Positions 1 through 7,052 of a DNA stretch of 64,000 bases are shown piece after piece. Every line of letters starts with the position of its first letter. Within the stretch, counting starts at the first letter, position 1. Position numbers and translations under genes: made by a program. Location of the stretch: contig NZ_CP020991.1 of the NCBI RefSeq assembly GCF_002874775.1, positions 372,001-436,000 on the forward strand, read 5' to 3'. Source of the DNA: Monoglobus pectinilyticus. GTDB taxonomy: Bacteria; Bacillota; Clostridia; Monoglobales; Monoglobaceae. The notes beneath the pieces were generated by a model. The model did not search any database and was not told where the DNA came from. It was given only the letters and a program-made list of their open reading frames with translations.

Positions 1-452
1 TTAGTGCCCATAAAATTCATTGGAATATCTAAATTTAGCCAAGGATTTAAAGCTAAAATCGAATTCTCTTTCTTAGCTATATCAGCTTCAAGCTCAGAAT
101 TTTGTTTTGACAAATCATTTAGCTCATGAGCAATATTCATAACTCTGTCGGAATTATCAACCATTTCATAATACTGTTCAACCGACAGCATCTTTTTGCC
201 GCTGAACATAGCCAACAGCGGAACGTCTTCCGGCGAATATTTCTTTAAAACTTCAAGCGACTGTTCTAAATTTGACCTAGCTTTTGCAAATGTAGCCGCT
301 GACGATGAAGTATCCATTTTTTCAAAACCATCTTCTGACAAATCTACGCTTATCGGTTCTAAAACTCCATATCTTTGGAGAGCTTCCAAAATACTCTTAC
401 GGTGTGTTTTTAATCCATAAATCTCCACCCTTTTCATTGGCAGCTTAGCCAT
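1..452 (-). CDS. ntpI: V-type ATP synthase subunit I, N-terminal part (runs off left edge)
   Basis: Membrane subunit (a/I) of the V/A-type rotary ATPase, which couples ion flow through the rotor ring to ATP synthesis or hydrolysis. Only about the first 150 residues are here; the reading frame is open through base 1. The N-terminus MAKLPMKRVEIYGLKTHRK is typical of the family's cytoplasmic arm, and the middle is helical and charged (ELNDLSKQNSELEADIAKKE), matching the coiled-coil stalk before the membrane domain. The ATG at 452 is chosen over one at 458 because GGAGG lies 6-7 bases before 452 and directly abuts 458. It follows the small stalk subunit gene by about 30 bases and continues that operon out of the window. 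Confidence 0.88.
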   Translation of the reverse strand, partial: MAKLPMKRVEIYGLKTHRKSILEALQRYGVLEPISVDLSEDGFEKMDTSSSAATFAKARSNLEQSLEVLKKYSPEDVPLLAMFSGKKMLSVEQYYEMVDNSDRVMNIAHELNDLSKQNSELEADIAKKENSILALNPWLNLDIPMNFMGT

Positions 453-482
453 ACACATCCTCCTTTCTTCATAAAGCAGAAT

Positions 483-791
483 TTATAACAATTCTCTTTT
501 AACTATTTCTAATATAGCTTCAGTACCGGCTGAAGACTTTTTTCTAATAGATTCTATCTCTTGTTTAAGTTTAGAATCAGTATTCTTTTTTAACTCTTCA
601 ACTTTCAGCTTTGCCGCTTTAGAAGCATCAGATAAAATTTCTGAAATACTGTCATCAGCATTTTTCATAATTTTATCTGCTTCCTTTTTTGCGTCTTCAA
701 TTATTCTTTTGGCTTGCTCTTTAGCTTCTTTTTCAATTTTTTCAGCCCTTGCCTCTGCTTCAGTTAATTTATTTATTGTATCTTTCGGCAT
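483..791 (-). CDS. V-type ATPase peripheral stalk subunit (G/H-like)
   Basis: A 102-residue, almost wholly helical protein of Lys/Glu/Ala heptads (TEAEARAEKIEKEAKEQAKR), as in the G/H subunit that forms the peripheral stalk coiled coil with subunit E. The stalk holds the catalytic head against the rotor. It has no membrane segment and no cysteine. Sequence alone would fit any coiled-coil stalk protein; the assignment rests on position, since it is the first gene of an operon whose second gene is ntpI. A promoter lies about 120 bases upstream at 913-941. The start has AGAAGG about 7 bases before ATG. Confidence 0.82.
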   Translation of the reverse strand: MPKDTINKLTEAEARAEKIEKEAKEQAKRIIEDAKKEADKIMKNADDSISEILSDASKAAKLKVEELKKNTDSKLKQEIESIRKKSSAGTEAILEIVKRELL

Positions 792-912
792 ATTTTAAAC
801 CTTCTTTCAAAATAACTGTAAATCTTTCTTAGTTTACCACAAAATCAAGATAAAAACTGTCGAGAAACATTTTTATTTAAAAATATCATACAATACTTTC
901 CTTATTGTCCAT

Positions 913-941
913 ATTATACTAAACCATTTTTAATTTGTAAA
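913..941 (-). promoter_or_regulatory. Sigma-A-type promoter of the V-ATPase operon
   Basis: On the minus strand TTTACA (936-941), a 17-base spacer and TATAAT (913-918). It leaves a leader of about 115 bases. The rest of the 345-base gap 792-1137 is AT-rich, and I see no further gene in it. The promoter of spoIIID must also lie here; a SigE-type match was not clear enough to report. Confidence 0.7.
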
Positions 942-1137
942 TAGTTTTTGTAAAATTATACAGATTTTTAACATTGTAATTGTATTTTGCCAAATTTTCT
1001 TTTTTATATATCTAGCTGACAAAATTAGTTTATTTACAAATTATTATTTTGCACATAAACATATATATTAAACTTTGTACTAATTTCCAAAAATCATTCA
1101 TAAACATAAACAAACAAGTTTTCGGGAGGCGAAAAAT

Positions 1138-1398
1138 GTGAGACAACATATAGAAGAAAGAACTGTTGAGCTTGGGAAATACATAGTCGAAAAAAAATGT
1201 ACAGTCAGAGAAGCAGCAAAAAAGTTTGGTATTTCAAAATCTACTGTACATAAAGACGTTACCCAAAGACTCAGAAAAATAAACTTGATGCTCGCAAACC
1301 AAGTCGGTTCCGTTCTTCTTGAAAACAAAATGGAACGCCATATCAGAGGCGGTAATGCAACCAGAGAAAAATACAGACATATAAAAGAAACAGGATGA
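1138..1398 (+). CDS. spoIIID: Stage III sporulation transcriptional regulator SpoIIID
   Basis: DNA-binding regulator of mother-cell gene expression between the SigE and SigK stages of sporulation. The 86 residues match the family along their length: an N-terminal (ERTVELGKYIVEKKCTVREA), a helix-turn-helix AAKKFGISKSTVHKDVTQRL at about residues 23-42, and the basic C-terminal RHIRGGNATREKYRHIK that also contacts DNA in SpoIIID. The start is GTG at 1138 with GGGAGG about 8 bases upstream; an ATG at 1136 overlaps it in another frame and is followed at once by TGA. A terminator follows, so the gene is monocistronic. Confidence 0.95.
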   Translation: MRQHIEERTVELGKYIVEKKCTVREAAKKFGISKSTVHKDVTQRLRKINLMLANQVGSVLLENKMERHIRGGNATREKYRHIKETG

Positions 1399-1403
1399 TT
1401 AAG

Positions 1404-1425
1404 ACCGCCTTTTCGGCGGTTTTTT
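1404..1425 (+). terminator. Rho-independent terminator after spoIIID
   Basis: Stem ACCGCC (1404-1409) / GGCGGT (1415-1420), loop TTTTC, followed by TTTTT. It starts 6 bases after the stop codon. Confidence 0.9.
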
Positions 1426-1488
1426 ATATATAGATTTATATAATTATTTAAAGCAAAATTTTCGATATATTTCAAACAATTTGTGCAG

Positions 1489-1520
1489 ATTGTCGTCTAA
1501 CCGATTATATTGACGACAAT
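1489..1520. promoter_or_regulatory. Perfect 9-bp inverted repeat upstream of citrate synthase
   Basis: ATTGTCGTC (1489-1497) and GACGACAAT (1512-1520) are perfect reverse complements separated by 14 bases. No T-run follows, so a terminator is unlikely. The repeat ends 47 bases before the -35 box of the citrate synthase promoter, a position suited to an activator or a looping repressor. The centre-to-centre distance of the arms is 23 bases, about two helical turns. The protein that would bind is not identified. Confidence 0.5.
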
Positions 1521-1566
1521 AATTGTAATATTATATTAACTTTTTATTAATATTTTTTAATTTTAA

Positions 1567-1595
1567 TTGACTGTTCTCAATATTAGAGATATAAT
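1567..1595 (+). promoter_or_regulatory. Sigma-A promoter of the citrate synthase gene
   Basis: TTGACT (1567-1572), 17-base spacer, TATAAT (1590-1595). The start codon is 45 bases beyond the -10 box. Confidence 0.85.
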
Positions 1596-1640
1596 TTAAA
1601 TATTATTATCTATATAAAATTAAGAAACGGAGGAAAACGA

Positions 1641-2996
1641 ATGAAAAGGATTTCACAAATTGCACCTGAGGTTATAGAGCTGTCAGAAAAATGTATTAAA
1701 AATAATAATATAGACCCTGCTCTATATAAAAAATATGACGTTAAACGTGGTCTCAGAGACATCAATGGAAATGGTGTTTTAACCGGTCTTACAGAAATAT
1801 CCGAAATATGTTCAAGTAAGATTGTTGACGGAAAAGAAGTTTCATGCGATGGTGAACTTTACTACAGAGGGTATAATATTAATGATATAGTATCCGGATT
1901 AAATGGGCGCAGGTACGGATTTGAAGAAACTGCTTACCTATTATTATTCGGTGAGCTTCCAAGCAGCGAAAATCTGCACAGCTTTCTTTCACTGCTCTCA
2001 GAGTACCGTAAACTTCCTACAAGTTTTGTTAGGGACATAATTCTTAAAGCTCCAAGCAGTGATATGATGAACACATTACAAAGAAGTGTGCTTACTTTAT
2101 ATGCTTATGATAAAAAAGCAAATGATACATCTATTCCAAACGTATTGCGGCAATGTCTGCAGCTCATAGCGTTGTTTCCGCTTTTTTCTGTTTATGGATA
2201 TCAGGCATATAATCACTATTATTCCGGCAACAGTTTATTTATTCATCAGCCGGTTGCAAATTATTCTACAGCTGAAAACATTCTGCATTGCCTGAGACCT
2301 GACGGAAAGTTTACCGCCACAGAATCAAAAATTTTGGATATTGCATTAATACTTCATGCCGAGCATGGCGGCGGAAACAATTCAACTTTTACAACACATG
2401 TTGTATCTAGTTCTGGAACCGACACATATTCTGTCGTTGCTGCCTCATTAGGTTCCTTAAAAGGTCCTAAACATGGCGGCGCAAACATTAAAGTTGTGGA
2501 GATGTTTGAGAATATTAAAGAAAATATTAAAAATTGGAATGATGAGGGAGAAGTCAGAGATTATTTGAGTAAAATGCTGGACGGAGAAGTTTTTGATAAA
2601 TCCGGTCTTATTTACGGAATGGGCCATGCAGTATATTCTATTTCTGATCCTCGCGCTAATATTTTTAGGTCATTTGTTAAAAAACTATCTCTTGAAAAAG
2701 GCTGTGATGAAGAGTATACGCTTTACAGCATGATTGAAAGGCTTGCGCCCGAAGTTATATCAGAAAAACGTAAAATTTATAAGGGCGTTAGTGCTAACGT
2801 TGATTTCTACAGCGGTTTTGTATATAAAATGCTTGGTCTTCCAACTGAATTATTTACTCCTATATTTGCTATTGCCAGAATTGCCGGCTGGAGCGCTCAC
2901 AGATTGGAAGAATTAATAAATGCAGGAAAAATAATCAGACCATCTTATAAAAACGTATGCGAAAGAAAAGATTATATTGATATTGAAAACAGATAG
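1641..2996 (+). CDS. gltA: Citrate synthase
   Basis: Condenses oxaloacetate and acetyl-CoA to citrate, the entry into the oxidative branch that anaerobes use to make 2-oxoglutarate and glutamate. The 451 residues include the family signatures: HAEHGGGNNST at about 239-249, catalytic His278 in GPKHGGAN, His329 in GMGHAVYSISDPR and Asp388 in NVDFYSG, the usual His-His-Asp set. The protein has a longer N-terminus (about 40 residues before the domain) than the B. subtilis enzyme, common in clostridial members. CGGAGG sits about 9 bases before ATG. It stands alone, between its own promoter and a strong terminator. 2-Methylcitrate synthase activity cannot be excluded by sequence, but no propionate-catabolism gene is nearby. 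Confidence 0.93.
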   Translation: MKRISQIAPEVIELSEKCIKNNNIDPALYKKYDVKRGLRDINGNGVLTGLTEISEICSSKIVDGKEVSCDGELYYRGYNINDIVSGLNGRRYGFEETAYLLLFGELPSSENLHSFLSLLSEYRKLPTSFVRDIILKAPSSDMMNTLQRSVLTLYAYDKKANDTSIPNVLRQCLQLIALFPLFSVYGYQAYNHYYSGNSLFIHQPVANYSTAENILHCLRPDGKFTATESKILDIALILHAEHGGGNNSTFTTHVVSSSGTDTYSVVAASLGSLKGPKHGGANIKVVEMFENIKENIKNWNDEGEVRDYLSKMLDGEVFDKSGLIYGMGHAVYSISDPRANIFRSFVKKLSLEKGCDEEYTLYSMIERLAPEVISEKRKIYKGVSANVDFYSGFVYKMLGLPTELFTPIFAIARIAGWSAHRLEELINAGKIIRPSYKNVCERKDYIDIENR

Positions 2997-3021
2997 ATTT
3001 ATTTTATTCCTAGTATAAAAA

Positions 3022-3052
3022 AACACGGCTGACTATATGAGTCAGCTGTGTT
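3022..3052. terminator. Bidirectional terminator between citrate synthase and rubrerythrin
   Basis: AACACGGCTGAC (3022-3033) pairs with GTCAGCTGTGTT (3041-3052) with one G-T pair. An A-run lies on the left and a T-run on the right, so it can end transcripts from both convergent genes. Confidence 0.85.
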
Positions 3053-3070
3053 TTTTTAAAATTTTAAATA

Positions 3071-3619
3071 TTAACCAAAATATCTCTTTAAAAGTCCTTC
3101 AAAGCCGCAGCCGTGTCTTGCCTCGTCTTTTGCCATTTCATGTACAGTGTCATGTATAGCGTCATATCCTAACTCCTTGGCTAACTTAGCAAGTTCTAAC
3201 TTACCTGCGGTTGCACCGCACTCAGCATCCTTACGAAGTTCAAGATTTTTCTTTGTATCAGGATATACTACTTCACCTAATAATTCAGCAAACTTTGCTG
3301 CATGTTCTGCTTCCTCAAAAGCAGCTTGCTGATAAAAAGCTCCAATTTCAGGATATCCTTCACGGATTGCTTGTCTTGACATTGCAAGATACATTCCAAC
3401 TTCTGTACATTCACCTGTAAAGTTAGCCTGTAAACCTTCTATAACTCTAGAATCAACGTCCTTAGCAATACCTACAACATGCTCACATGCCCAGCTCATT
3501 TCTCCATTCGAAACCTGCTCTGTAAACTTCTCAGCCGGAGCACTACATTGCGGACATTTTTCAGGCGGCTGTTCTCCTTCATATATGTATCCGCATACTC
3601 CACAAACCCATTTTTTCAT
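3071..3619 (-). CDS. Reverse rubrerythrin (rubredoxin domain first)
   Basis: Non-haem diiron peroxidase that reduces hydrogen peroxide, taking electrons through rubredoxin-type iron, in the cytoplasm of anaerobes. The domain order is inverted relative to classical rubrerythrin: the rubredoxin-like CGVC...CPQC pair (Cys6, Cys9, Cys22, Cys25) comes first, then a ferritin-like four-helix bundle with diiron ligands visible in EEAEH and DEARH. It is 182 residues from the ATG at 3619, which has GGAGG 8 bases upstream; the frame stays open to a TTG that lies in the ribosome binding site itself. It begins 45 bases after perR with no terminator between, so the two are probably co-transcribed. In clostridia reverse rubrerythrins are well-known PerR targets. 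Confidence 0.93.
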   Translation of the reverse strand: MKKWVCGVCGYIYEGEQPPEKCPQCSAPAEKFTEQVSNGEMSWACEHVVGIAKDVDSRVIEGLQANFTGECTEVGMYLAMSRQAIREGYPEIGAFYQQAAFEEAEHAAKFAELLGEVVYPDTKKNLELRKDAECGATAGKLELAKLAKELGYDAIHDTVHEMAKDEARHGCGFEGLLKRYFG

Positions 3620-3664
3620 AATAATTACCTCCAAAAAATTGATATATAAATTTTTATTTTTATC

Positions 3665-4048
3665 TTAATTATTTTCACTCAAACATTCATTACAAGTACC
3701 ATAAAAAAGAAGAGTATGATATTCTATATCACCATTAAAATGATTTTCAGCAATTCTGTCTATATTAAAATCATATTCTGTTTCTATATCAGAAATTCTA
3801 TGGCAGCGCCGACATACAAAATGATTATGCGGATTTGTGTTGCCGTCATAATGACTTTGGTCATAGCCAACATCTAGTTTCAAAATCTCTCCATTTTCGG
3901 ATAAAATATTTAAGTTTCTGTAAACAGTTCCAAGACTTATATTCGGGATTCTTTCACGAACCTTATCGTATATCCAATCTGCTGTTGGATGAGACGTTGT
4001 GGCACATAGTATTTCCAGTATAGCTTCTCTTTGTCTGCTTCGTTTCAT
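3665..4048 (-). CDS. perR: Fur-family peroxide regulator, PerR type
   Basis: Metal-dependent repressor of about 127 residues. An N-terminal winged helix (SRQREAILEILCATTSHPTADWIYDKV, then SLGTVYRNLNIL as recognition helix) is followed by a dimerisation domain with HYDGNTNPHNHFVCRRCHRI and the C-terminal CNEC; the two CxxC pairs make the structural zinc site. The downstream rubrerythrin supports PerR rather than Fur or Zur. The ATG at 4048 has GGAGG 7-8 bases upstream; reading back five codons reaches only a TTG inside that site. A symmetric element at 4073-4085 between its promoter and start suggests autoregulation. Confidence 0.9.
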   Translation of the reverse strand: MKRSRQREAILEILCATTSHPTADWIYDKVRERIPNISLGTVYRNLNILSENGEILKLDVGYDQSHYDGNTNPHNHFVCRRCHRISDIETEYDFNIDRIAENHFNGDIEYHTLLFYGTCNECLSENN

Positions 4049-4072
4049 AATTTGTACCTCCAAATCAGAAAT

Positions 4073-4085
4073 AGTAACTATTACT
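4073..4085. promoter_or_regulatory. Candidate operator in the perR leader
   Basis: AGTAA-CTA-TTACT is a perfect 5-3-5 inverted repeat. Its outline fits the 7-1-7 layout of Fur/PerR boxes, with the core TAAT-N-xTTA on the minus strand. It lies just downstream of the perR -10 box, where a bound repressor would block transcription. A 17-base stretch across it recurs at 7895-7911 (see findings). Confidence 0.5.
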
Positions 4086-4097
4086 GTTTACAAACAT

Positions 4098-4126
4098 ATA
4101 ATAACTCAAAGATTTTTATTTGTCAA
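4098..4126 (-). promoter_or_regulatory. Sigma-A promoter of the perR-rubrerythrin operon
   Basis: On the minus strand TTGACA (4121-4126), 17 bases, TATTAT (4098-4103). The remaining gap to 4393 is AT-rich, and I see no gene or clear structure in it. Confidence 0.8.
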
Positions 4127-4393
4127 GAGTTTTTTTAAAAAATTTATATTTTAAATTTTCAAAGTATAAAATGCAAATTAATAAAAACTAAAATAGTTGT
4201 CACTCTGATTAGAGAGTATCGAAAACAATTATCGATAAAGTTTATTTAATAATACTAAATGTAAGGTCTTTGTTTAATAAAGAATTTAAATAGTATAAAA
4301 ATGGATATAAGGTATTGCAATTTTTAGATTTATTTTTATTAAATATCTAGCCAAATTATATCTTACTAAATATAAATTTATATAATAATTTTC

Positions 4394-5068
4394 TTATTTA
4401 TCTACTATTATTGGGTCACGTGTTACAATTGAAAAAATATCTCTTACTTTTTCTGCAATATAAGTTGCTCCGGAATTTTCCAGTTCTTCTTTTGACCCAT
4501 ATCCAAACAATACTCCAATTGAATCAATATCAAATTTTTTTGCTCCTAATATATCATATTTTCTGTCTCCGACCATAACAATTAAAGACCTGTTTTCAAC
4601 ACCACACAAATCTAATGCGTCTGATATAACTTCTTCTTTTTTAGTTTTGCTGCCGTCCAAATTGGCTCCGGCTATAAATGAAAAATATTGAGCAATGTCA
4701 AAATATTTTAATATTCTTTCCGCAAATACTTTTGGTTTTGAAGTTGCAACTCCAAGACAAATACCACTGTTCTGTAAATCACACAATAACTCTTTTATAC
4801 CATCATATAATTTGTTTTCAAAAATACCCGTATCCTTATAATATTCCCTATAATACTCTACAGCTTTTTTAGCTTCTTCTTTAGAAAATCCAAAATATTT
4901 TTCATAAGATTCATGAAGCGGCGGACCAATAAACTTATATAATTCTGATCTATCCTTTATTTGAATATTATATTTTTTAAGCGAATAAATCACAGAATTT
5001 GTTATACCTTCGCCGGGATCGGTTAAAGTGCCGTCTAAATCAAACAACACTACGTCATAATTTTTCAT
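4394..5068 (-). CDS. HAD-family phosphatase, phosphoglycolate phosphatase-like
   Basis: A 224-residue haloacid-dehalogenase superfamily hydrolase. Motif I is DVVLFDLDGTLTDPGEGI near the N-terminus (nucleophile Asp in DLDGT), motif II the Ser/Thr in GVATSK, motif III a Lys in the KPKVF or KTKKE region, and motif IV GDRKYDILGAK. The helical cap between motifs I and II (about residues 15-85) is the C1 type of Gph/PpaX-like enzymes. Likely substrates are small phosphate esters; the true one cannot be read from sequence. GGAGG precedes the ATG by about 9 bases. It is transcribed like hxlR, about 50 bases downstream of it, and could be in the same transcript. Confidence 0.85.
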   Translation of the reverse strand: MKNYDVVLFDLDGTLTDPGEGITNSVIYSLKKYNIQIKDRSELYKFIGPPLHESYEKYFGFSKEEAKKAVEYYREYYKDTGIFENKLYDGIKELLCDLQNSGICLGVATSKPKVFAERILKYFDIAQYFSFIAGANLDGSKTKKEEVISDALDLCGVENRSLIVMVGDRKYDILGAKKFDIDSIGVLFGYGSKEELENSGATYIAEKVRDIFSIVTRDPIIVDK

Positions 5069-5119
5069 TTTTTAATTCCTCCAAAATATAAAAAGACCCA
5101 AAATATTTTATTATGTGAA

Positions 5120-5440
5120 CTATTGATTTGCCTTTTGGTAGGCTTTCCCCCATTCAACCATAGAATCTAATATTGGCTTCAAGCTATAGCCTGTCTCAGT
5201 CAAAGTATATTCAACCCTGGGAGGAACTTCAGCATACACTTTTCTAGTTAATAGCCCCGACTCTTCCATTGAACGCAAATTAGAAGTCAGCACCTTCTGA
5301 GAAATACTCCCAATAGACTTTTTTAACTCACCAAACCGTTTGGTTCCATCCATCAAATCTCTGATTATAAGCACCTTCCATCGGTCTGATATTAACATCA
5401 AAGTCGTTTCAACCGGACATGCCGGCAGTTCTCTTTTCAT
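5120..5440 (-). CDS. HxlR-family transcriptional regulator
   Basis: A 106-residue winged-helix repressor. The signature CPVETTLMLISDRWKVLIIRDL at the N-terminus is the HxlR domain, with the family's conserved Cys near residue 8, and the wing follows in PPRVEYTLTETGYSL. Members commonly sense electrophiles, aldehydes or redox change through that Cys and regulate a divergent oxidoreductase gene. The same arrangement is seen here: it is divergent from the flavin/ferredoxin-macrodomain-sirtuin operon starting at 5651. Probable operators lie in its own leader (5465-5483), at 5559-5578 and at 7901-7920. Confidence 0.92.
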   Translation of the reverse strand: MKRELPACPVETTLMLISDRWKVLIIRDLMDGTKRFGELKKSIGSISQKVLTSNLRSMEESGLLTRKVYAEVPPRVEYTLTETGYSLKPILDSMVEWGKAYQKANQ

Positions 5441-5464
5441 ATTATTTCATTCCTCTCAGCATAA

Positions 5465-5483
5465 TAGTATATATTTGAAACTA
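5465..5483. promoter_or_regulatory. Possible HxlR autoregulatory site
   Basis: TAGTAT...GAAACTA, an imperfect inverted repeat in the hxlR leader. Its right half GAAACTATA is identical over 9 bases to the right half of the operator at 5559-5578. It lies downstream of the hxlR -10 box. Confidence 0.4.
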
Positions 5484-5508
5484 TACATCAATAAGTAATC
5501 TATAATAC

Positions 5509-5537
5509 ATTATAAACACAAATTTTCAGTTTGTCAA
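5509..5537 (-). promoter_or_regulatory. Sigma-A promoter of hxlR
   Basis: On the minus strand TTGACA (5532-5537), 17 bases, TATAAT (5509-5514): a near-consensus promoter facing away from the operon at 5651. Confidence 0.85.
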
Positions 5538-5558
5538 CTTCACTATTTAATTGTTCTA

Positions 5559-5578
5559 TAGTTACCATAAAGAAACTA
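5559..5578. promoter_or_regulatory. Candidate HxlR operator, divergent operon side
   Basis: TAGTTAC-N6-GAAACTA, an inverted repeat with one mismatch. It sits 20 bases before the -35 box at 5599. The same 20-bp element occurs at the same distance from an equivalent promoter at 7901-7920. Confidence 0.55.
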
Positions 5579-5598
5579 TAAAACAAAAAAGTGCTTAC

Positions 5599-5627
5599 TT
5601 TACAAATATTAGTGTAAGTATTATGAT
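5599..5627 (+). promoter_or_regulatory. Promoter of the flavin/ferredoxin-macrodomain-sirtuin operon
   Basis: TTTACA (5599-5604), 17 bases, TATGAT (5622-5627), 23 bases before the start codon. Just upstream is AAAAAAGTGCTTAC, repeated with one change before the promoter at 7941. Confidence 0.75.
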
Positions 5628-5650
5628 TAAGTTATAAAGGAGGCAATCAT

Positions 5651-6271
5651 ATGGATATAACCTCTGTATTTAAACTTTTACAAGACGATATACATTCTGT
5701 TGTTTTTGCTACAATAAACGAATTCGGGCGTCCCGAAACACGAGTGACAGATATAATGCTTTGCGACGAAAATAGTATATATTTTATTACTGCAAGAGGA
5801 AAAAATTTTTATGAACAATTGATTGATAATAAATATGTCTCTCTGACAGGTTTCAAAGGAAACAGTACGATTTCCTCTATCGCAGTCTCTGTCCGAGGTA
5901 ATGTCAAAGATATTGGAGCTGAACTATTGAATGAAGTATTTGAAAAAAATCCTTACATGAACACCATATATCCTACTATTGAAAGCAGAGCAGCACTAAC
6001 CGTATTTCAAATTTATAAAGGTACTGGTGAGTATTTTAATTTATCCAAACGTCCTATAGAACGATACACCTTTTCTTTTGGAGACGCTGAACTTACTTGG
6101 AATGGTTATTTTATTAACGATAAATGTATACACTGCTTTCAATGTCTCAGTGTATGCCCGCAAAGCTGCATTAATATAAATGAAAAGTCAGCTTATATAA
6201 GACAAGAAAATTGTCTTCACTGTGGAAATTGCTTTGATATCTGTCCAGCTAGCGCTATAGAAAGAAGATGA
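5651..6271 (+). CDS. PNPOx-fold flavin protein fused to a 2[4Fe-4S] ferredoxin domain
   Basis: Putative flavin-dependent oxidoreductase of 206 residues. Residues 1-130 resemble the pyridoxamine-5'-phosphate oxidase (FMN-binding split barrel) family: VVFATINEFGRPETRVTDIMLC, then YFITARGKNFYEQL and YVSLTGF. Residues 155-206 are a bacterial ferredoxin domain with Cys159, Cys162, Cys165, Cys169 and Cys188, Cys191, Cys194, Cys198, enough for two [4Fe-4S] clusters. Such fusions can pass electrons between FMN and ferredoxin partners; the substrate is unknown. AAAGGAGG lies about 8 bases before ATG. First gene of a three-gene operon, ending 4 bases before the macrodomain gene, and divergent from hxlR. 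It could be the target or the redox partner of the ADP-ribosylation pair, which is inference. Confidence 0.85.
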   Translation: MDITSVFKLLQDDIHSVVFATINEFGRPETRVTDIMLCDENSIYFITARGKNFYEQLIDNKYVSLTGFKGNSTISSIAVSVRGNVKDIGAELLNEVFEKNPYMNTIYPTIESRAALTVFQIYKGTGEYFNLSKRPIERYTFSFGDAELTWNGYFINDKCIHCFQCLSVCPQSCININEKSAYIRQENCLHCGNCFDICPASAIERR

Positions 6272-6275
6272 TAAA

Positions 6276-7052
6276 ATGGCTCAAGAAGAACGTTTAAAAT
6301 ACTTGATAAATTATTTATTAAACGAACAACCTGAATATTCAAATATAAATATACCTGAAAGCTTAGAAGACAAAAAACAGCTTTTGCGTTCACTTATGAA
6401 CGTCAGACCACCTTCTGATATTAGTCAGGAATTTTTATTGGTTCAAAATCAATATTTATCACAGGAAATTATTAAAAAAGGAATTACTAATGTGAATGAC
6501 CTGACTCCGATAAAAGAAAAGATTTATTTGTGGCAAGGAGATATTACAACATTAAGATGCGATGCAATAGTAAGCGCGGCAAATAACAGATTGCTTGGTT
6601 GTTTTGTTCCATGTCATGAATGTATTGATAACGCTATACATACATATGCTGGAATACAGCTCAGATTAGCATGCGATAAAATTATGAAGTCTAAAAATTC
6701 TTTTGCCGGAACCGGCAGTGCGGAAATAACTCAGGCATATAACCTGCCGTCTGATTATATCATACACACTGTAGGCCCTATTATTAATTCAAAGTTGACA
6801 CAGAATGACTGTTTACTCCTTAAATTATGCTATCAATCCTGTCTCAATGCTGCAGAGAAAAACAATCTCAAATCAATAGCTTTTTGTTGCATTTCCACAG
6901 GTGAATATCACTTTCCAAATCAAAGGGCTGCTGAAATTGCAGTAAAAACCGTATCCGAATTCATTCAATATTCAAACATAGAAAGGGTGATTTTTAATGT
7001 TTTTAAGGACAAAGACTATGAAATCTACCGAAAATTACTTCAAACAAATTGA
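6276..7052 (+). CDS. Zinc-dependent macrodomain protein (protein ADP-ribose hydrolase)
   Basis: Predicted to remove ADP-ribose from protein. It has 258 residues, with a helical N-terminal region (about 1-85) and a macrodomain beginning YLWQGDITTLRCDAIVSAANN. The loop GCFVPCHECIDNAIHTYAG (Cys109, Cys113, His114, Cys116) is the mark of the zinc-containing macrodomain class found beside SirTM sirtuins in staphylococci and streptococci; GTGSAEITQAYNLPSDYIIHTVGP and STGEYHFPNQRAAEIA complete the ADP-ribose pocket. Translation is probably coupled to the gene before it (TGA and ATG 4 bases apart). Its 3' end overlaps the sirtuin start by 35 bases. Family and neighbourhood support the role strongly; activity is not shown by sequence. 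Confidence 0.93.
   Translation: MAQEERLKYLINYLLNEQPEYSNINIPESLEDKKQLLRSLMNVRPPSDISQEFLLVQNQYLSQEIIKKGITNVNDLTPIKEKIYLWQGDITTLRCDAIVSAANNRLLGCFVPCHECIDNAIHTYAGIQLRLACDKIMKSKNSFAGTGSAEITQAYNLPSDYIIHTVGPIINSKLTQNDCLLLKLCYQSCLNAAEKNNLKSIAFCCISTGEYHFPNQRAAEIAVKTVSEFIQYSNIERVIFNVFKDKDYEIYRKLLQTN

Noticed and set aside
3209-3420. Plus-strand frames opposite rubrerythrin
   Set aside because: They are shadows of a strongly conserved gene; leucine- and glutamine-rich with no start signal.
3620-3634. Upstream TTG as start of rubrerythrin
   Set aside because: The TTG and the following GAG GTA are the ribosome binding site of the ATG at 3619; the same pattern (TTG-GAG-GT) explains false extensions of perR, clpX and infC.
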